Assembly (NCBI GenBank): GCA_902771935.1
Contig: CACXYM010000008.1
Span: forward strand, 42,453-106,452
Direction: 5' to 3'
From: an uncultured Bacteroidales bacterium
Lineage (GTDB): Bacteria > Bacteroidota > Bacteroidia > Bacteroidales > Paludibacteraceae
DNA: 64,000 nucleotides
A program made the translations under genes and the position numbers. Under the pieces are notes generated by a model. That model saw nothing but the letters and a program-made list of their open reading frames with translations, was not told the origin of the DNA and ran no database searches. Below, in pieces: positions 15,750-24,116 of this stretch (position 1 is the first letter of the stretch; each line of letters begins with the position of its first letter).

Positions 15750-17580
15750 CTCCTAACGAGTCCCTGTAGTTTAAGAAATAATTACTACGGATTATTCTAT
15801 CGGACAAATCGTACAATATTGATTCTTCCACATAACGATTTGCCGTCTCAGCGCTATCCAAAAGATTTACTCCAAATCCTTTCCAATAGTAGGTATCAAG
15901 CCCTAACATATGACATAATGTAGGATACATGTCCATTTGGTAGCAAGTATCATTACTAACTATCTTATGCTTTATCGTTGGTGAATATACAATAAACGGT
16001 GTATAGGATTGGTTCTGTGGTATATCGAGTTGATGCCTTTCTGCATAATCTTGGAAGCCGTATAACATAGAAGATTTAAATATCGTATGATCTCCTGTAA
16101 TAACGATGGTCGCATTCTGCAAACGATCATCCTCTTTGAAACGAGTATAAAATAGTCCAAAGCACGAGTCTGTATAATGCAATGCCCCTAAGTAATCATG
16201 CAAATATTTCGGCATCCCCTCCGGCATATCCGTTATATCTATATTATGACCTATCTCAAATGGAGAATGCATCTCCAAAGTAATAGCATGTACGATAAAT
16301 GGACTTTGTATCGTATCAAGCACTTGACCTAATACGTTAAAAATGTCATAGTCCGACCAACTCTTCTCCGGATACAATTCTTGTTGATAACCATATTTTA
16401 TAGTCATCTGTCGTTGATTCCACGTGTTATCTGCACATGGATTTATCAATATCGAGTGTTCATAATGAGATGCTATATTAGGCCATTCGTTATCTCCATA
16501 TAAATAACATGCTGCTCCTGTATTGATAGGCAGCAATCCGGAATTGAGAAGCATCTGACCATCGCCAGATACGCCATGCTTGACTTGTGATGTCATCTGA
16601 GTGCAGAACAATACATGGTCATTTTCATTTACAAAATGATAGAGATTTGGCGCAATATGCTCTGCGTAATTATCCAATAGTAGTGGCCATGATTCGAGAC
16701 TTTCAATCAATATAAACACCACATCCCCTTCACATACAATTGAATCACTTGTATAATTAATGAAAGGGGCTATCTCGTTACTTTCAACAGGTCGAATTGT
16801 TTTTTCTTCATCAGCCAGATAATAGATAACCATTGCGGGGAAATAATCCAAAATATTCCTTTCACGAATATAATACTTTTGAAAAGCCTCCTTACATTTC
16901 GCCGCAGCATATGCTTTATGAAATGGGATAAAACATTTCTCACCATATTTGCCGTACAAATGATCCGGTCCCCATGCCGTATCGGTTTCTCCATTGGCTT
17001 CATAAAATTCTACAGAACTTACAACTCTTTTGTAATCCTTCTGCCATACTCGCAAGTATTGATAATTCAGGAATAGGATAAACACTCCATATAAGGATGC
17101 GAATGGTATCCATCTTCGTTTTTCTAAGTCAGGCATAAGATAATACAGGATTGCAAACAATACGGTTAAGAATGGGATAACATATATCTCCCACGAGAAA
17201 TAGGTTAAAATTGCGCTCCAAAAACCATCCAAGTTACCTATCATCCCCATCGCCTCGACACTGATGAATAACTCATTAGCTCGGAAATAAAAGATATTCG
17301 CTATAATCCATAAATCAGCCAAGACTTGCAACATGATGAATATCCATTTTCGTTTTATCACAAACAATATTGAGGAAATGAATATTGCAGTCATCAATTT
17401 ACTTAAATAGAAATTGACAGTCATCTCTGTCTGCGTGAATATTGATGAAACTAACAACGAATGGAAACAAGCCCAATGGAAAAGGATAAGTTTCGCGAAT
17501 ATCATAACGGATGCTATGGCAAATAAGCACCAATATACTGCTAACTCCGAAAGTTTATATTTTTTAATCCAATCTATCAT
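15742..17580 (-). CDS. LTA-synthase-like membrane phosphoglycerol transferase (alkaline-phosphatase superfamily)
   Basis: 612 residues. About five membrane helices fill the first 190 residues, followed by an extracytoplasmic sulfatase-fold domain. Metal and catalytic motifs are VVFILIESLESWPL (Glu ligand), SQVKHGVSGDGQMLLNSG, where the Ser of GVSGDG aligns with the nucleophile Thr/Ser region of LtaS-type enzymes, HAITLEMHSPFE, and ITGDHTIFK near the C-terminus (Asp-His ligands). LtaS and relatives move glycerol phosphate or phosphoethanolamine from lipids to a polymer or lipid outside the membrane. In this operon, decoration of the glycan with phosphoglycerol or a similar group is likely. The exact nucleophile should be taken as tentative because the motif differs from the Gram-positive form. 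Confidence 0.75.
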   Translation of the reverse strand: MIDWIKKYKLSELAVYWCLFAIASVMIFAKLILFHWACFHSLLVSSIFTQTEMTVNFYLSKLMTAIFISSILFVIKRKWIFIMLQVLADLWIIANIFYFRANELFISVEAMGMIGNLDGFWSAILTYFSWEIYVIPFLTVLFAILYYLMPDLEKRRWIPFASLYGVFILFLNYQYLRVWQKDYKRVVSSVEFYEANGETDTAWGPDHLYGKYGEKCFIPFHKAYAAAKCKEAFQKYYIRERNILDYFPAMVIYYLADEEKTIRPVESNEIAPFINYTSDSIVCEGDVVFILIESLESWPLLLDNYAEHIAPNLYHFVNENDHVLFCTQMTSQVKHGVSGDGQMLLNSGLLPINTGAACYLYGDNEWPNIASHYEHSILINPCADNTWNQRQMTIKYGYQQELYPEKSWSDYDIFNVLGQVLDTIQSPFIVHAITLEMHSPFEIGHNIDITDMPEGMPKYLHDYLGALHYTDSCFGLFYTRFKEDDRLQNATIVITGDHTIFKSSMLYGFQDYAERHQLDIPQNQSYTPFIVYSPTIKHKIVSNDTCYQMDMYPTLCHMLGLDTYYWKGFGVNLLDSAETANRYVEESILYDLSDRIIRSNYFLNYRDSLGDE

Positions 17581-18188
17581 TCAAGCATCTTTATAATTTT
17601 TGCAGGACATCCTGCAATTACACTATCCTCTGGAAAACTATGTGTAACTACGGCATTGGCTCCTACTATCACATTATTGCCCAATGTTACACCGGGCAGA
17701 ATACACACTCCATCTCCAATCCAACAATTCTTACCTACCACGACTGGCTTACTGATTAACGTACGCAATCCTGGTGCTTTATTCAATTCTGTTTTATCGA
17801 TAGGACCATGATAATGATCCGTAATAAACACCTTGCTTGCAAACATGCATCCATCGCCTATTTCTATACGCTCTATAGCACCAACATGGCAATAATCTTG
17901 AAACGATACATTATTCCCAATTCTGATTTGAGGAGAGAATTTCTGTTCGCCATACTTATCTATTGCCTCCAACCGGAAATGCTTCGCAGCGGTAAATCCT
18001 GCTCCAATCTCTATATACTCTTCGCCCCATACTTCGTAACAATTACCCATGTATAAACTAGTGCTGCAATTCTTCATTTTGCTAGATAGATTAATCAGTC
18101 CTCTCGAATGCGCTTTCGATTCTTCCCTTTGAATATATGGCAAGAGAACCTTTGCTATCTTTCTCAATATCTTTTGCGTAATCATCAT
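17577..18188 (-). CDS. Hexapeptide-repeat O-acetyltransferase
   Basis: 203 residues of left-handed beta-helix type. Hexapeptide repeats are seen in IEIGAGFTAAKHFRLEAI, IRIGNNVSFQDYCHVGAI and IEIGDGCMFASKVFITDHYHG, and the C-terminal coil VVVGKNCWIGDGVCILPGVTLG is followed by NAVVTHSFPEDSVIAGCPAKII. The His in the FITDHYHGP loop is the typical catalytic base of xenobiotic/maltose-type acetyltransferases. It probably O- or N-acetylates a sugar of the glycan using acetyl-CoA. Two adjacent ATG codons (18188, 18185) are possible starts. It lies three bases after the Wzt-type gene and overlaps the membrane transferase gene by four. Confidence 0.82.
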   Translation of the reverse strand: MMITQKILRKIAKVLLPYIQREESKAHSRGLINLSSKMKNCSTSLYMGNCYEVWGEEYIEIGAGFTAAKHFRLEAIDKYGEQKFSPQIRIGNNVSFQDYCHVGAIERIEIGDGCMFASKVFITDHYHGPIDKTELNKAPGLRTLISKPVVVGKNCWIGDGVCILPGVTLGNNVIVGANAVVTHSFPEDSVIAGCPAKIIKMLE

Positions 18189-18191
18189 ACG

Positions 18192-19502
18192 TTATTTTAC
18201 ATCTATTGTACTACATTGTTCCAAATTAGTCAATCCCCAATAGCGATGCCAGAAGGGCATTACTTGCTGCGGATCATCATTACGGTACTTTATTTCGAAC
18301 GTGAGTATCTTTAACACTTCATCAAATTCTACACCATAGATATCTGTTTCCTCTGAATCAATTCCTGCATGGAATATTAAATAATACCTACCTTTTGCTA
18401 GATTGTGATTCTTCAGCGAAATATGAACAGTGTACTCTTGTTGATTCTTGTTTAAGGGAATTGTTGGCGATAAGAATGAACAAACTCGCCTATCTGTCAT
18501 ATCGCACACTATAGTATTGATATTGTATCCAGTCAATCCGGGTCTGTTACAACGGATTTTCAATTCAAGATTGATATCTTCGTTGAAAGTCAAATAACCC
18601 GTTTCATGACATAAACGCGCACTTAAAAACTCTATTTCTTTGGACACATGCCAAAGTCGATGATTCGGTAGCACTTCTGACGCTAAACATAAGCACTCAT
18701 TCTCCTCATTGGCTATATATCTATCAACTGCAGTATCAGCGTCTCCTAAGAAAGTCATTTCCCCCTTATCCAGAATCACACCTGTCTTGCAAAGATTGCG
18801 TATTGATGTCATATTATGACTCACGAAGAGGACGGTGCGGCCTTGACCTTGGGAGACGTCTTTCATCTTGCCGATGGCTTTCTTTTGGAACTCGGCGTCG
18901 CCGACGGCGAGGACTTCGTCCACGACCAATATCTCAGGGTCCAAGAAAGCAGCAACAGCGAAGCCTAAACGAACGGTCATACCGGAGGAATAACGCTTAA
19001 CAGGCGTATCGATATAGCGCTCGCAGCCGGAGAAGTCAATGATCTCATCCAGCTTCGACTGGATCTCCTGTTTGGTCATGCCCAAGATAGCGCCGTTCAT
19101 GAAGATATTCTCACGACCCGTCATCTCGCCGTGGAAACCGGTACCGACCTCTAAGAGGGAACCGATTCTACCGCGGGCACGGATAGTACCTGTTGTGGGA
19201 CCTGTGACACGGCTCAGGAGTTTGAGCAATGTCGATTTGCCGGCACCGTTCTTACCGATGATACCCACAACGTCGCCTTGCTCGACCTTAAAGTCAATAT
19301 CCTTCAGCGCCCAGACATAGTCAGAGTTACCTTTTGTCGCACGGTCGTTGGTTTCGCCGATCTTGAGATACGGATCCTCGTGGCCCAAAATCGACGTCTG
19401 CCACCAACGCTGGATGTCGTGGCTCAAGGTCCGGGTACTCACTAATCCCAGCCTATACTGCTTACTTACATGATTAAATTCTATTGCAATGTTATTGCTC
19501 AT
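18192..19502 (-). CDS. wzt: Polysaccharide export ABC transporter, ATP-binding subunit with C-terminal glycan-recognition domain (Wzt type)
   Basis: 436 residues from the Met before SNNIAIEFNHVSKQYRLG; a Met five codons upstream (19517) is also possible. ATPase motifs: Walker A GIIGKNGAGKSTLLKLL, signature YSSGMTVRLGFAVA, Walker B EILVVDEVLAVGDAEFQ, switch His in LFVSHNMTS. The C-terminal part (from about residue 265) is a beta-rich domain like the Wzt glycan-binding domain that recognises the finished polymer. It is the first gene of the operon and implies ABC-dependent export of a completed glycan. No Wzm-type permease is in the window, which is unusual because wzm normally sits next to wzt. 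Confidence 0.88.
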   Translation of the reverse strand: MSNNIAIEFNHVSKQYRLGLVSTRTLSHDIQRWWQTSILGHEDPYLKIGETNDRATKGNSDYVWALKDIDFKVEQGDVVGIIGKNGAGKSTLLKLLSRVTGPTTGTIRARGRIGSLLEVGTGFHGEMTGRENIFMNGAILGMTKQEIQSKLDEIIDFSGCERYIDTPVKRYSSGMTVRLGFAVAAFLDPEILVVDEVLAVGDAEFQKKAIGKMKDVSQGQGRTVLFVSHNMTSIRNLCKTGVILDKGEMTFLGDADTAVDRYIANEENECLCLASEVLPNHRLWHVSKEIEFLSARLCHETGYLTFNEDINLELKIRCNRPGLTGYNINTIVCDMTDRRVCSFLSPTIPLNKNQQEYTVHISLKNHNLAKGRYYLIFHAGIDSEETDIYGVEFDEVLKILTFEIKYRNDDPQQVMPFWHRYWGLTNLEQCSTIDVK

Positions 19503-19563
19503 ATCTAGCCTTATCAATTATTGCATTCTATATTTCCCTTTATCCTTTTCACTAATAGGGCGG

Positions 19564-19594
19564 CAAAGGTACAAAAAAAATCCCACATATGCAA
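19564..19594 (-). promoter_or_regulatory. Bacteroidetes-type promoter of the capsule operon
   Basis: On the minus strand a -7 box TACCTTTG (19571-19564) is preceded, after 20 bases, by TTG (19594-19592) as a -33 element. Transcription would start near 19557, some 50 bases before wzt. The -33 element lies inside the terminator hairpin of the upstream flavodiiron gene. Confidence 0.75.
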
Positions 19595-19605
19595 GCATAT
19601 GCGGG
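19573..19605 (-). terminator. Rho-independent terminator of the flavodiiron/rubrerythrin genes
   Basis: On the minus strand an 11-bp stem (CCCGCATATGC pairing across a 2-base loop, one mismatch) is followed by eight T. It lies 79 bases after the flavodiiron stop codon and directly abuts the -7 box of the capsule promoter. Confidence 0.75.
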
Positions 19606-19684
19606 AAAAAATGCAAAATATTTTATTTTTGCAAGATATTTGGCTTGTTTTGGATATTCTGCAAAGGGTGCAGAGGTACAGAAC

Positions 19685-20848
19685 TTACGCCAGGAGCGCA
19701 TCGGCGAGGGCGTGCAAGTCGGGCAGTTGTTCCGGCTTGATAGAACCGCGGATGGAAAGAGTTGGCTCGACAAAATCGATGTTCTGGCATGGAGCAAGGA
19801 GTTCCTTCATCACACGGATTGCTTGCGGTGCCCAAGAGCCGTTTTCTATCATCGCAACGCGACGGTTCTGGAAGCCTTTGAGACGCAGTTTATGCAGAAA
19901 CATGTGCATCGGTGGGAAGATGTCGCCATCGTACGTTGCGCAACAGAGTGCGAGCCGGTTCATGCGGAACGCATCTTCGATAGCCTCCGCCATATCGTCG
20001 CGGCTCAGGTCGGTGATAGCGATCTTGAGGTGTTGTCCATTGGCTTCGGCCTTCGTTTTGAGGATGTCCTCAAGCTGTTCCGCTACGCGACGGGTGTTGC
20101 CGTGGATAGAGGCATAGGCGATGAGCACACCATCCGTCTCGATACCGTACGTGCTCCAGATTGAATAGAGCCGCAGGGCTTCGTCTTTCTGCTCTCCGGA
20201 GAGCATATAACCGTGCAGCGGAGCGATGGTGGAGATGGGTTTGTCCGCCAGTTTCTTGAGCACATTAGCCACCGAGACACCGTACTTGCCGACGATGTTG
20301 AAATAGTACCGTCTTGCTTCGCAAGCCCAGTCGTCTTCGTCCGCATGATAGACGCCGAATTTGCCAAACGCATCGGCCGAGAAAAGTGTCTGTAACTCAG
20401 GGCAATAAGTCATGATCACCTCCGGCCAATGAATCATCGGCGCAGCAATGAAACAGAGTGTCAGTCCGCCCAAATCGAGCGTGTCGTTTTCTGCCACCAC
20501 CCGGGTCTTCGGCGCCTCGATACCGAACTGATTCATCATCGTTACGGCTTGCTTGGAGCAGATGACAGTAGCTTGTGGATAACGCGTCAGAAAGGCCGAC
20601 ATCGAACCACTATGATCGGGTTCCATATGCTGACAGACGAGGTAGTCGGGTTGACGGCCGGCAAGGGCTTTGTCGAGGTTGGTCAGCCACTGGTCGCAGC
20701 ACCGCGCATCCACGGCATCCATCACAGCTACGTGAGAGTCGCCGAGGAGCAGGTAACTATTGTAACACATCCCATCCGGGAGAGCATATTGGCTTTCGAA
20801 CAAGTCGAGTTCGGCATCATCGCAGCCGAGGTAGTGGAAGGAGGGCAT
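19685..20848 (-). CDS. Flavodiiron protein (A-type flavoprotein, oxygen/NO reductase)
   Basis: 387 residues. The N-terminal metallo-beta-lactamase-like domain has the diiron ligands in CQHMEPDHSGS (His74, Glu76, Asp78, His79), with further ligands in APMIHWPEV and FSADAFGKFG. The C-terminal flavodoxin domain begins near GVLIAYASIHGNTRRVAEQL, the FMN phosphate loop. Flavodiiron proteins reduce O2 to water or NO to N2O in anaerobes, taking electrons from rubredoxin-type partners. It follows the rubrerythrin gene and both end in the terminator at 19573-19605, so the two form an oxygen-defence pair. No C-terminal rubredoxin domain is fused to it. Confidence 0.9.
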   Translation of the reverse strand: MPSFHYLGCDDAELDLFESQYALPDGMCYNSYLLLGDSHVAVMDAVDARCCDQWLTNLDKALAGRQPDYLVCQHMEPDHSGSMSAFLTRYPQATVICSKQAVTMMNQFGIEAPKTRVVAENDTLDLGGLTLCFIAAPMIHWPEVIMTYCPELQTLFSADAFGKFGVYHADEDDWACEARRYYFNIVGKYGVSVANVLKKLADKPISTIAPLHGYMLSGEQKDEALRLYSIWSTYGIETDGVLIAYASIHGNTRRVAEQLEDILKTKAEANGQHLKIAITDLSRDDMAEAIEDAFRMNRLALCCATYDGDIFPPMHMFLHKLRLKGFQNRRVAMIENGSWAPQAIRVMKELLAPCQNIDFVEPTLSIRGSIKPEQLPDLHALADALLA

Positions 20849-20851
20849 GAC

Positions 20852-20900
20852 GTTTAATGTTTAGCGTTTAGAGTTTAGCGATTAGCGTTTAGAGTTTAAT
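20852..20900. repeat. Heptamer array between the flavodiiron and rubrerythrin genes
   Basis: Seven 7-bp units of the GTTTAGC/GTTTAGA type (49 bp). It fills the space between the two genes and contains the rubrerythrin stop codon (20896-20898). Confidence 0.92.
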
Positions 20901-21441
20901 AGTTTTGTGCCAAGAGTTGGAAGTAAGATTGCGGATGGTTGCAAACGGGGCACTCTTCTGGAGCTTCTTTGCCTACAACGATATGTCCGCAGTTGGAGCA
21001 TTGCCAGATGCAGTCACCATCACGGGAGAAAACGACCTTGTCGTTGATGTTCTTGAGCAGTTGGCGATAACGCTCTTCGTGATGTTTCTCGATAGCAGCA
21101 ACCATGGCGAACTTGGCAGCGATCTCAGTGAAGCCTTCCTCTTCCGCTTCTTTTGCCATACGAGCGTACATGTCTGTCCATTCCATGTTCTCGCCTTCGG
21201 CAGCAGCCAAGAGGTTTGTTACAGTATCGCTTACAGCACCGCCGTTGAGGTATTTGTACCAGATCTTGGCGTGTTCTTTCTCGTTGTCAGCCGTCTCTTC
21301 AAAAATCTTGCTAATCTGCACGTATCCGTCCTTCTTTGCTTTTGATGCAAAATAGGTGTACTTGTTACGTGCCATTGACTCTCCGGCAAAAGCCTCCATG
21401 AGGTTCTTTTCGGTCTTTGTTCCTTTCAAATCTTTACTCAT
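20896..21441 (-). CDS. rbr: Rubrerythrin
   Basis: 181 residues. The ferritin-like four-helix domain begins [24 protein letters not shown]-like with Glu ligands in EAFAGES and [14 protein letters not shown] (E-x-x-H), and the second half has [15 protein letters not shown]. The C-terminal rubredoxin-like domain carries two Cys pairs (CSNCGHIV and CPVCNHPQ). Rubrerythrin reduces hydrogen peroxide in anaerobes. Its partner downstream is the flavodiiron protein. The stop codon lies in a heptamer array. No Bacteroidetes-type promoter is obvious in the 27 bases separating it from prfA, so it may be transcribed from the ffh promoter. Confidence 0.93.
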   Translation of the reverse strand: MSKDLKGTKTEKNLMEAFAGESMARNKYTYFASKAKKDGYVQISKIFEETADNEKEHAKIWYKYLNGGAVSDTVTNLLAAAEGENMEWTDMYARMAKEAEEEGFTEIAAKFAMVAAIEKHHEERYRQLLKNINDKVVFSRDGDCIWQCSNCGHIVVGKEAPEECPVCNHPQSYFQLLAQNY

Positions 21442-21468
21442 AATGGTGTGTATTTAGGGGTTAATAAA

Positions 21469-22569
21469 TTACAGGTCAGCCGCTTTGAGGCGTTCGGCAT
21501 TTTCGGCTACGGTAAGGGCATCGATAACGCCTTGTATATCTCCGTCCATAAAGGCTTGCAGGTTATATACCGTGTAACCGATACGATGGTCGGTGATACG
21601 GCCTTGCGGGTAGTTGTAGGTACGGATCTTAGCACTGCGGTCGCCGGTGGAAACCATCGTCTTACGCCGTGCTGCGATGTCGTCAATATATTTCTGATGC
21701 TCTTTATCATAAATCTGCGTACGGAGGCGTGATAGAGCACGCTCTTTGTTCTTCGGCTGGTCACGCGTTTCGGTACACTCAATCAGTATCTCCTGCACTT
21801 CGCCAGTATTGGGATTTTTCCAGTTATAACGCAGGCGCACGCCGGATTCGACCTTATTGACATTCTGTCCGCCGGCACCTCCTGAACGGAAGGTCTCCCA
21901 CTTGATTTCGCCCTCGTTGATATGCACTTCGAACTCATCGGCTTCGGGCAGCACAGCTACCGTAGCAGCGGATGTATGCACACGTCCCTGCGTCTCTGTA
22001 ACGGGCACACGCTGAACGCGATGGACACCTGATTCGTACTTAAGTGTGCCGTATACGTTCTGGCCTGTGACATTGAAGATAATCTCCTTGTAACCGCCTA
22101 CAGCTCCTTCAGAGAAGGAGGAGACGGAGTACTTGAACCCGTGAGCTTCGAAATACTTGGTGTACATACGGAAGAGGTCTCCGGCAAAGAGAGCAGCCTC
22201 GTCTCCACCCGTTCCGCCACGAATCTCCATGACTACGTTCTTGCTATCTTCCGGGTCTTGCGGGAGTAAGAGCAGTTTGAGTTCTTCCTCCAACTTAGGA
22301 ATCTGCGGCTCGAGTTCATCAATCTCCGCGCGCGCCATCTCCTTCAGTTCGGGGTCGGACTCGTTATAAAAGAGCTGCTTGGCTTCATCGAGATTGTGCA
22401 CAGCTTTCTTGTATTTCTCAGCACCTTCGAGCACTCGTTCAAGGTCGTGATATTCGCGATTGAGACGCACATAACGTGCCTGATCCGCTATCACGGCGGG
22501 ATCGGTAATGAGGAGCGACACTTCGTGGAACTTCGCTTCCAGACCTTCTATTTTAGAGAGAATATCCAT
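21469..22569 (-). CDS. prfA: Peptide chain release factor 1
   Basis: 366 residues, normal for RF1. The GGQ motif (FRSGGAGGQNVNKVES) catalyses peptidyl-tRNA hydrolysis, and RVQRVPVTETQGRVHTSA contains the PxT-type tripeptide (here PVT) that reads UAA and UAG. The PxT form and the HRVQRVP context separate RF1 from RF2. The N-terminal helical domain is complete from MDILSKIEGLEAKFHEV. It lies in the run ffh-folD-22593 gene-prfA-rbr-flavodiiron; a heptamer array fills the 23 bases between it and the upstream gene. Confidence 0.96.
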   Translation of the reverse strand: MDILSKIEGLEAKFHEVSLLITDPAVIADQARYVRLNREYHDLERVLEGAEKYKKAVHNLDEAKQLFYNESDPELKEMARAEIDELEPQIPKLEEELKLLLLPQDPEDSKNVVMEIRGGTGGDEAALFAGDLFRMYTKYFEAHGFKYSVSSFSEGAVGGYKEIIFNVTGQNVYGTLKYESGVHRVQRVPVTETQGRVHTSAATVAVLPEADEFEVHINEGEIKWETFRSGGAGGQNVNKVESGVRLRYNWKNPNTGEVQEILIECTETRDQPKNKERALSRLRTQIYDKEHQKYIDDIAARRKTMVSTGDRSAKIRTYNYPQGRITDHRIGYTVYNLQAFMDGDIQGVIDALTVAENAERLKAADL

Positions 22570-22576
22570 TCTTAAC

Positions 22577-22604
22577 GTTTAGCGTTTAGGGTTTAGGGTT
22601 TAGG
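22577..22604. repeat. Heptamer array at the 3' end of the 22593 gene
   Basis: Four 7-bp units (GTTTAGC, then GTTTAGG three times). It includes the last codons and the TAA stop (22593-22595) of the exported-protein gene, and ends eight bases before the prfA start. Confidence 0.85.
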
Positions 22605-23219
22605 GGTCACGGTGCCGGTTTCGGCATATTCTTTGATGTTATTGACCATCATCTCTATGCGCCAGGCAGCCACTTCGTTCCACGTCTTGGTAGTGACGAA
22701 AGCGGAGAAGAACTTACCGAGCACGACGTTCAATTCAAAATGCATCAGCGTATGGTCAGGATCAATCGGCGTTGTATGGAACTGTCCGTTAGCGGCTTGC
22801 AGCAACGAACCTGAGTAGGTTATCTCCAGCCGTGCGTAACGTGTTTTGTTGACTACGCTGTCGCGGTAGATACTGCCCACTTCGCGGTTCTTGAACCAGG
22901 GCACACCAAGCACTTCGATGGTAGTAATGAGTTTGCCGGTTCGTGTTTCGGGGTCGTAGGTATTGCCTACGTATTTGATGGAAACGGCATCTTTGCCCTT
23001 TGTGTCACCTTTGTTTTCGGTACCAATAAACGCCCAGGTGAAGAGGTTGTTCATATCGGTTTGCATCTCGTAAACGAAGCGGTCGATTACTTCATTGGCA
23101 CGGTCGTAACTGCAGTCCCAGACTTGATCCATAATGACCCGGCGCGTTTGCCGTTCTTCATCCGCAAAGAGGCTGACTGTCAGTAAGATAGAAATAATGG
23201 AAAAAACTATTCGTTTCAT
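22593..23219 (-). CDS. Small exported protein of unknown function
   Basis: 208 residues. A signal peptide is clear (MKRIVFSIISILLTVSLFAD, cleavage after about residue 19, no lipobox). The mature part contains DQVWDCSYDRANEVIDRFVYEM, IKYVGNTYDPETRTGKLITT and WRIEMMVNNIKEYAE, with alternating beta strands and a long final helix as in START/SRPBCC-like folds, but I cannot place it in a family with confidence. Its start overlaps the end of folD by ATGA. The last residues (PKP) are encoded by a heptamer array, so the original C-terminus may have differed. Confidence 0.6.
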   Translation of the reverse strand: MKRIVFSIISILLTVSLFADEERQTRRVIMDQVWDCSYDRANEVIDRFVYEMQTDMNNLFTWAFIGTENKGDTKGKDAVSIKYVGNTYDPETRTGKLITTIEVLGVPWFKNREVGSIYRDSVVNKTRYARLEITYSGSLLQAANGQFHTTPIDPDHTLMHFELNVVLGKFFSAFVTTKTWNEVAAWRIEMMVNNIKEYAETGTVTPKP

Positions 23220-24115
23220 TGTAAGTAAGCTTGTAATGTATTTTGCAGGAGGCTAACGATAGTCATGGGTCCTACTCCACCCGGCACGGGTGTGATAAAA
23301 GCGCATTTGGGGGCTACAGAGGCGAAATCGACATCGCCTACGAGGCGATAACCCTTTGGTGCATTGGCATCTTCTACGCGTGTAATTCCTACGTCGATAA
23401 CGGTAACTCCTTCGCGGACCATATCGGCAGTGAGGAGACCCGGGCAACCGGCTGCCACGATGATGATATCGGCTGTTAGACAGATGGACTTGAGGTCTGT
23501 CGTTTTGCTGTGACAGATAGTGACTGTAGCATTACCTACAGCAGCTGCGCTGAGCTTCGGCAGCGAGAGATACGGGCGCTGCATGAGCAGCATTGCCATC
23601 GGTTTGCCGACGATGTTAGAACGACCGATAACGACCACATGTTTGCCCTCAGTCGGGATATGGTAGCGCGAGAGTAACTCACTGATTCCTCGAGGTGTTG
23701 CGCTGACGATAGAGGGTAAGCCTTGTACGGTACGTCCTACGTTCTCCGGCGTGAGGCCATCGACATCCTTGCGGTAATCGATTGCGGAAAGGATGGTCTG
23801 TTCGTTGATATGTGCCGGCAGCGGCAGTTGGACGATATAACCATCGATGGAGTTGTCTGCGTTGAGTTTAGCCACTTCGCGGAGCAGGTCGGCTTCGGTA
23901 ATAGTATCTTCGAAAGCGATTTTCTCGGCGTTGATACCTACGTCGGCGCAGGCTTTGAGCTTATTTGCCACATAGGTTTCGCTTGCGGGATTATGTCCGA
24001 CAATGACAATGCCGAGTTTAGGCGCACGGCGCCCGGAAGCGACTATGGCAGCCACTTGTTCGCGCAGTTCGTTCCGTATCTGCGAAGCGATATATTTTCC
24101 GTCTAAAAGGGTCAT
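23216..24115 (-). CDS. folD: Bifunctional methylenetetrahydrofolate dehydrogenase / cyclohydrolase
   Basis: 299 residues, standard FolD length. The catalytic-lysine motif is SETYVANKLKACADVG (Lys in YVxxK), and the NADP-binding loop is VVIGRSNIVGKPMAMLL. PGGVGPMTIVSLLQNT near the C-terminus is the other family signature. FolD interconverts 5,10-methylene-, methenyl- and 10-formyl-tetrahydrofolate for purine and formyl-Met synthesis in the cytoplasm. It starts two bases after the ffh stop and overlaps the next gene by four, so it is cotranscribed with ffh. Confidence 0.96.
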   Translation of the reverse strand: MTLLDGKYIASQIRNELREQVAAIVASGRRAPKLGIVIVGHNPASETYVANKLKACADVGINAEKIAFEDTITEADLLREVAKLNADNSIDGYIVQLPLPAHINEQTILSAIDYRKDVDGLTPENVGRTVQGLPSIVSATPRGISELLSRYHIPTEGKHVVVIGRSNIVGKPMAMLLMQRPYLSLPKLSAAAVGNATVTICHSKTTDLKSICLTADIIIVAAGCPGLLTADMVREGVTVIDVGITRVEDANAPKGYRLVGDVDFASVAPKCAFITPVPGGVGPMTIVSLLQNTLQAYLQ

Positions 24116-24116
24116 A

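Noticed and set aside
19518-19684. UpxY/UpxZ-type antiterminator gene or invertible promoter for the capsule operon
   Set aside because: The gap between wzt and the flavodiiron gene holds only a terminator and a promoter; no NusG-like frame and no recombinase-type inverted repeats flanking the promoter were found.
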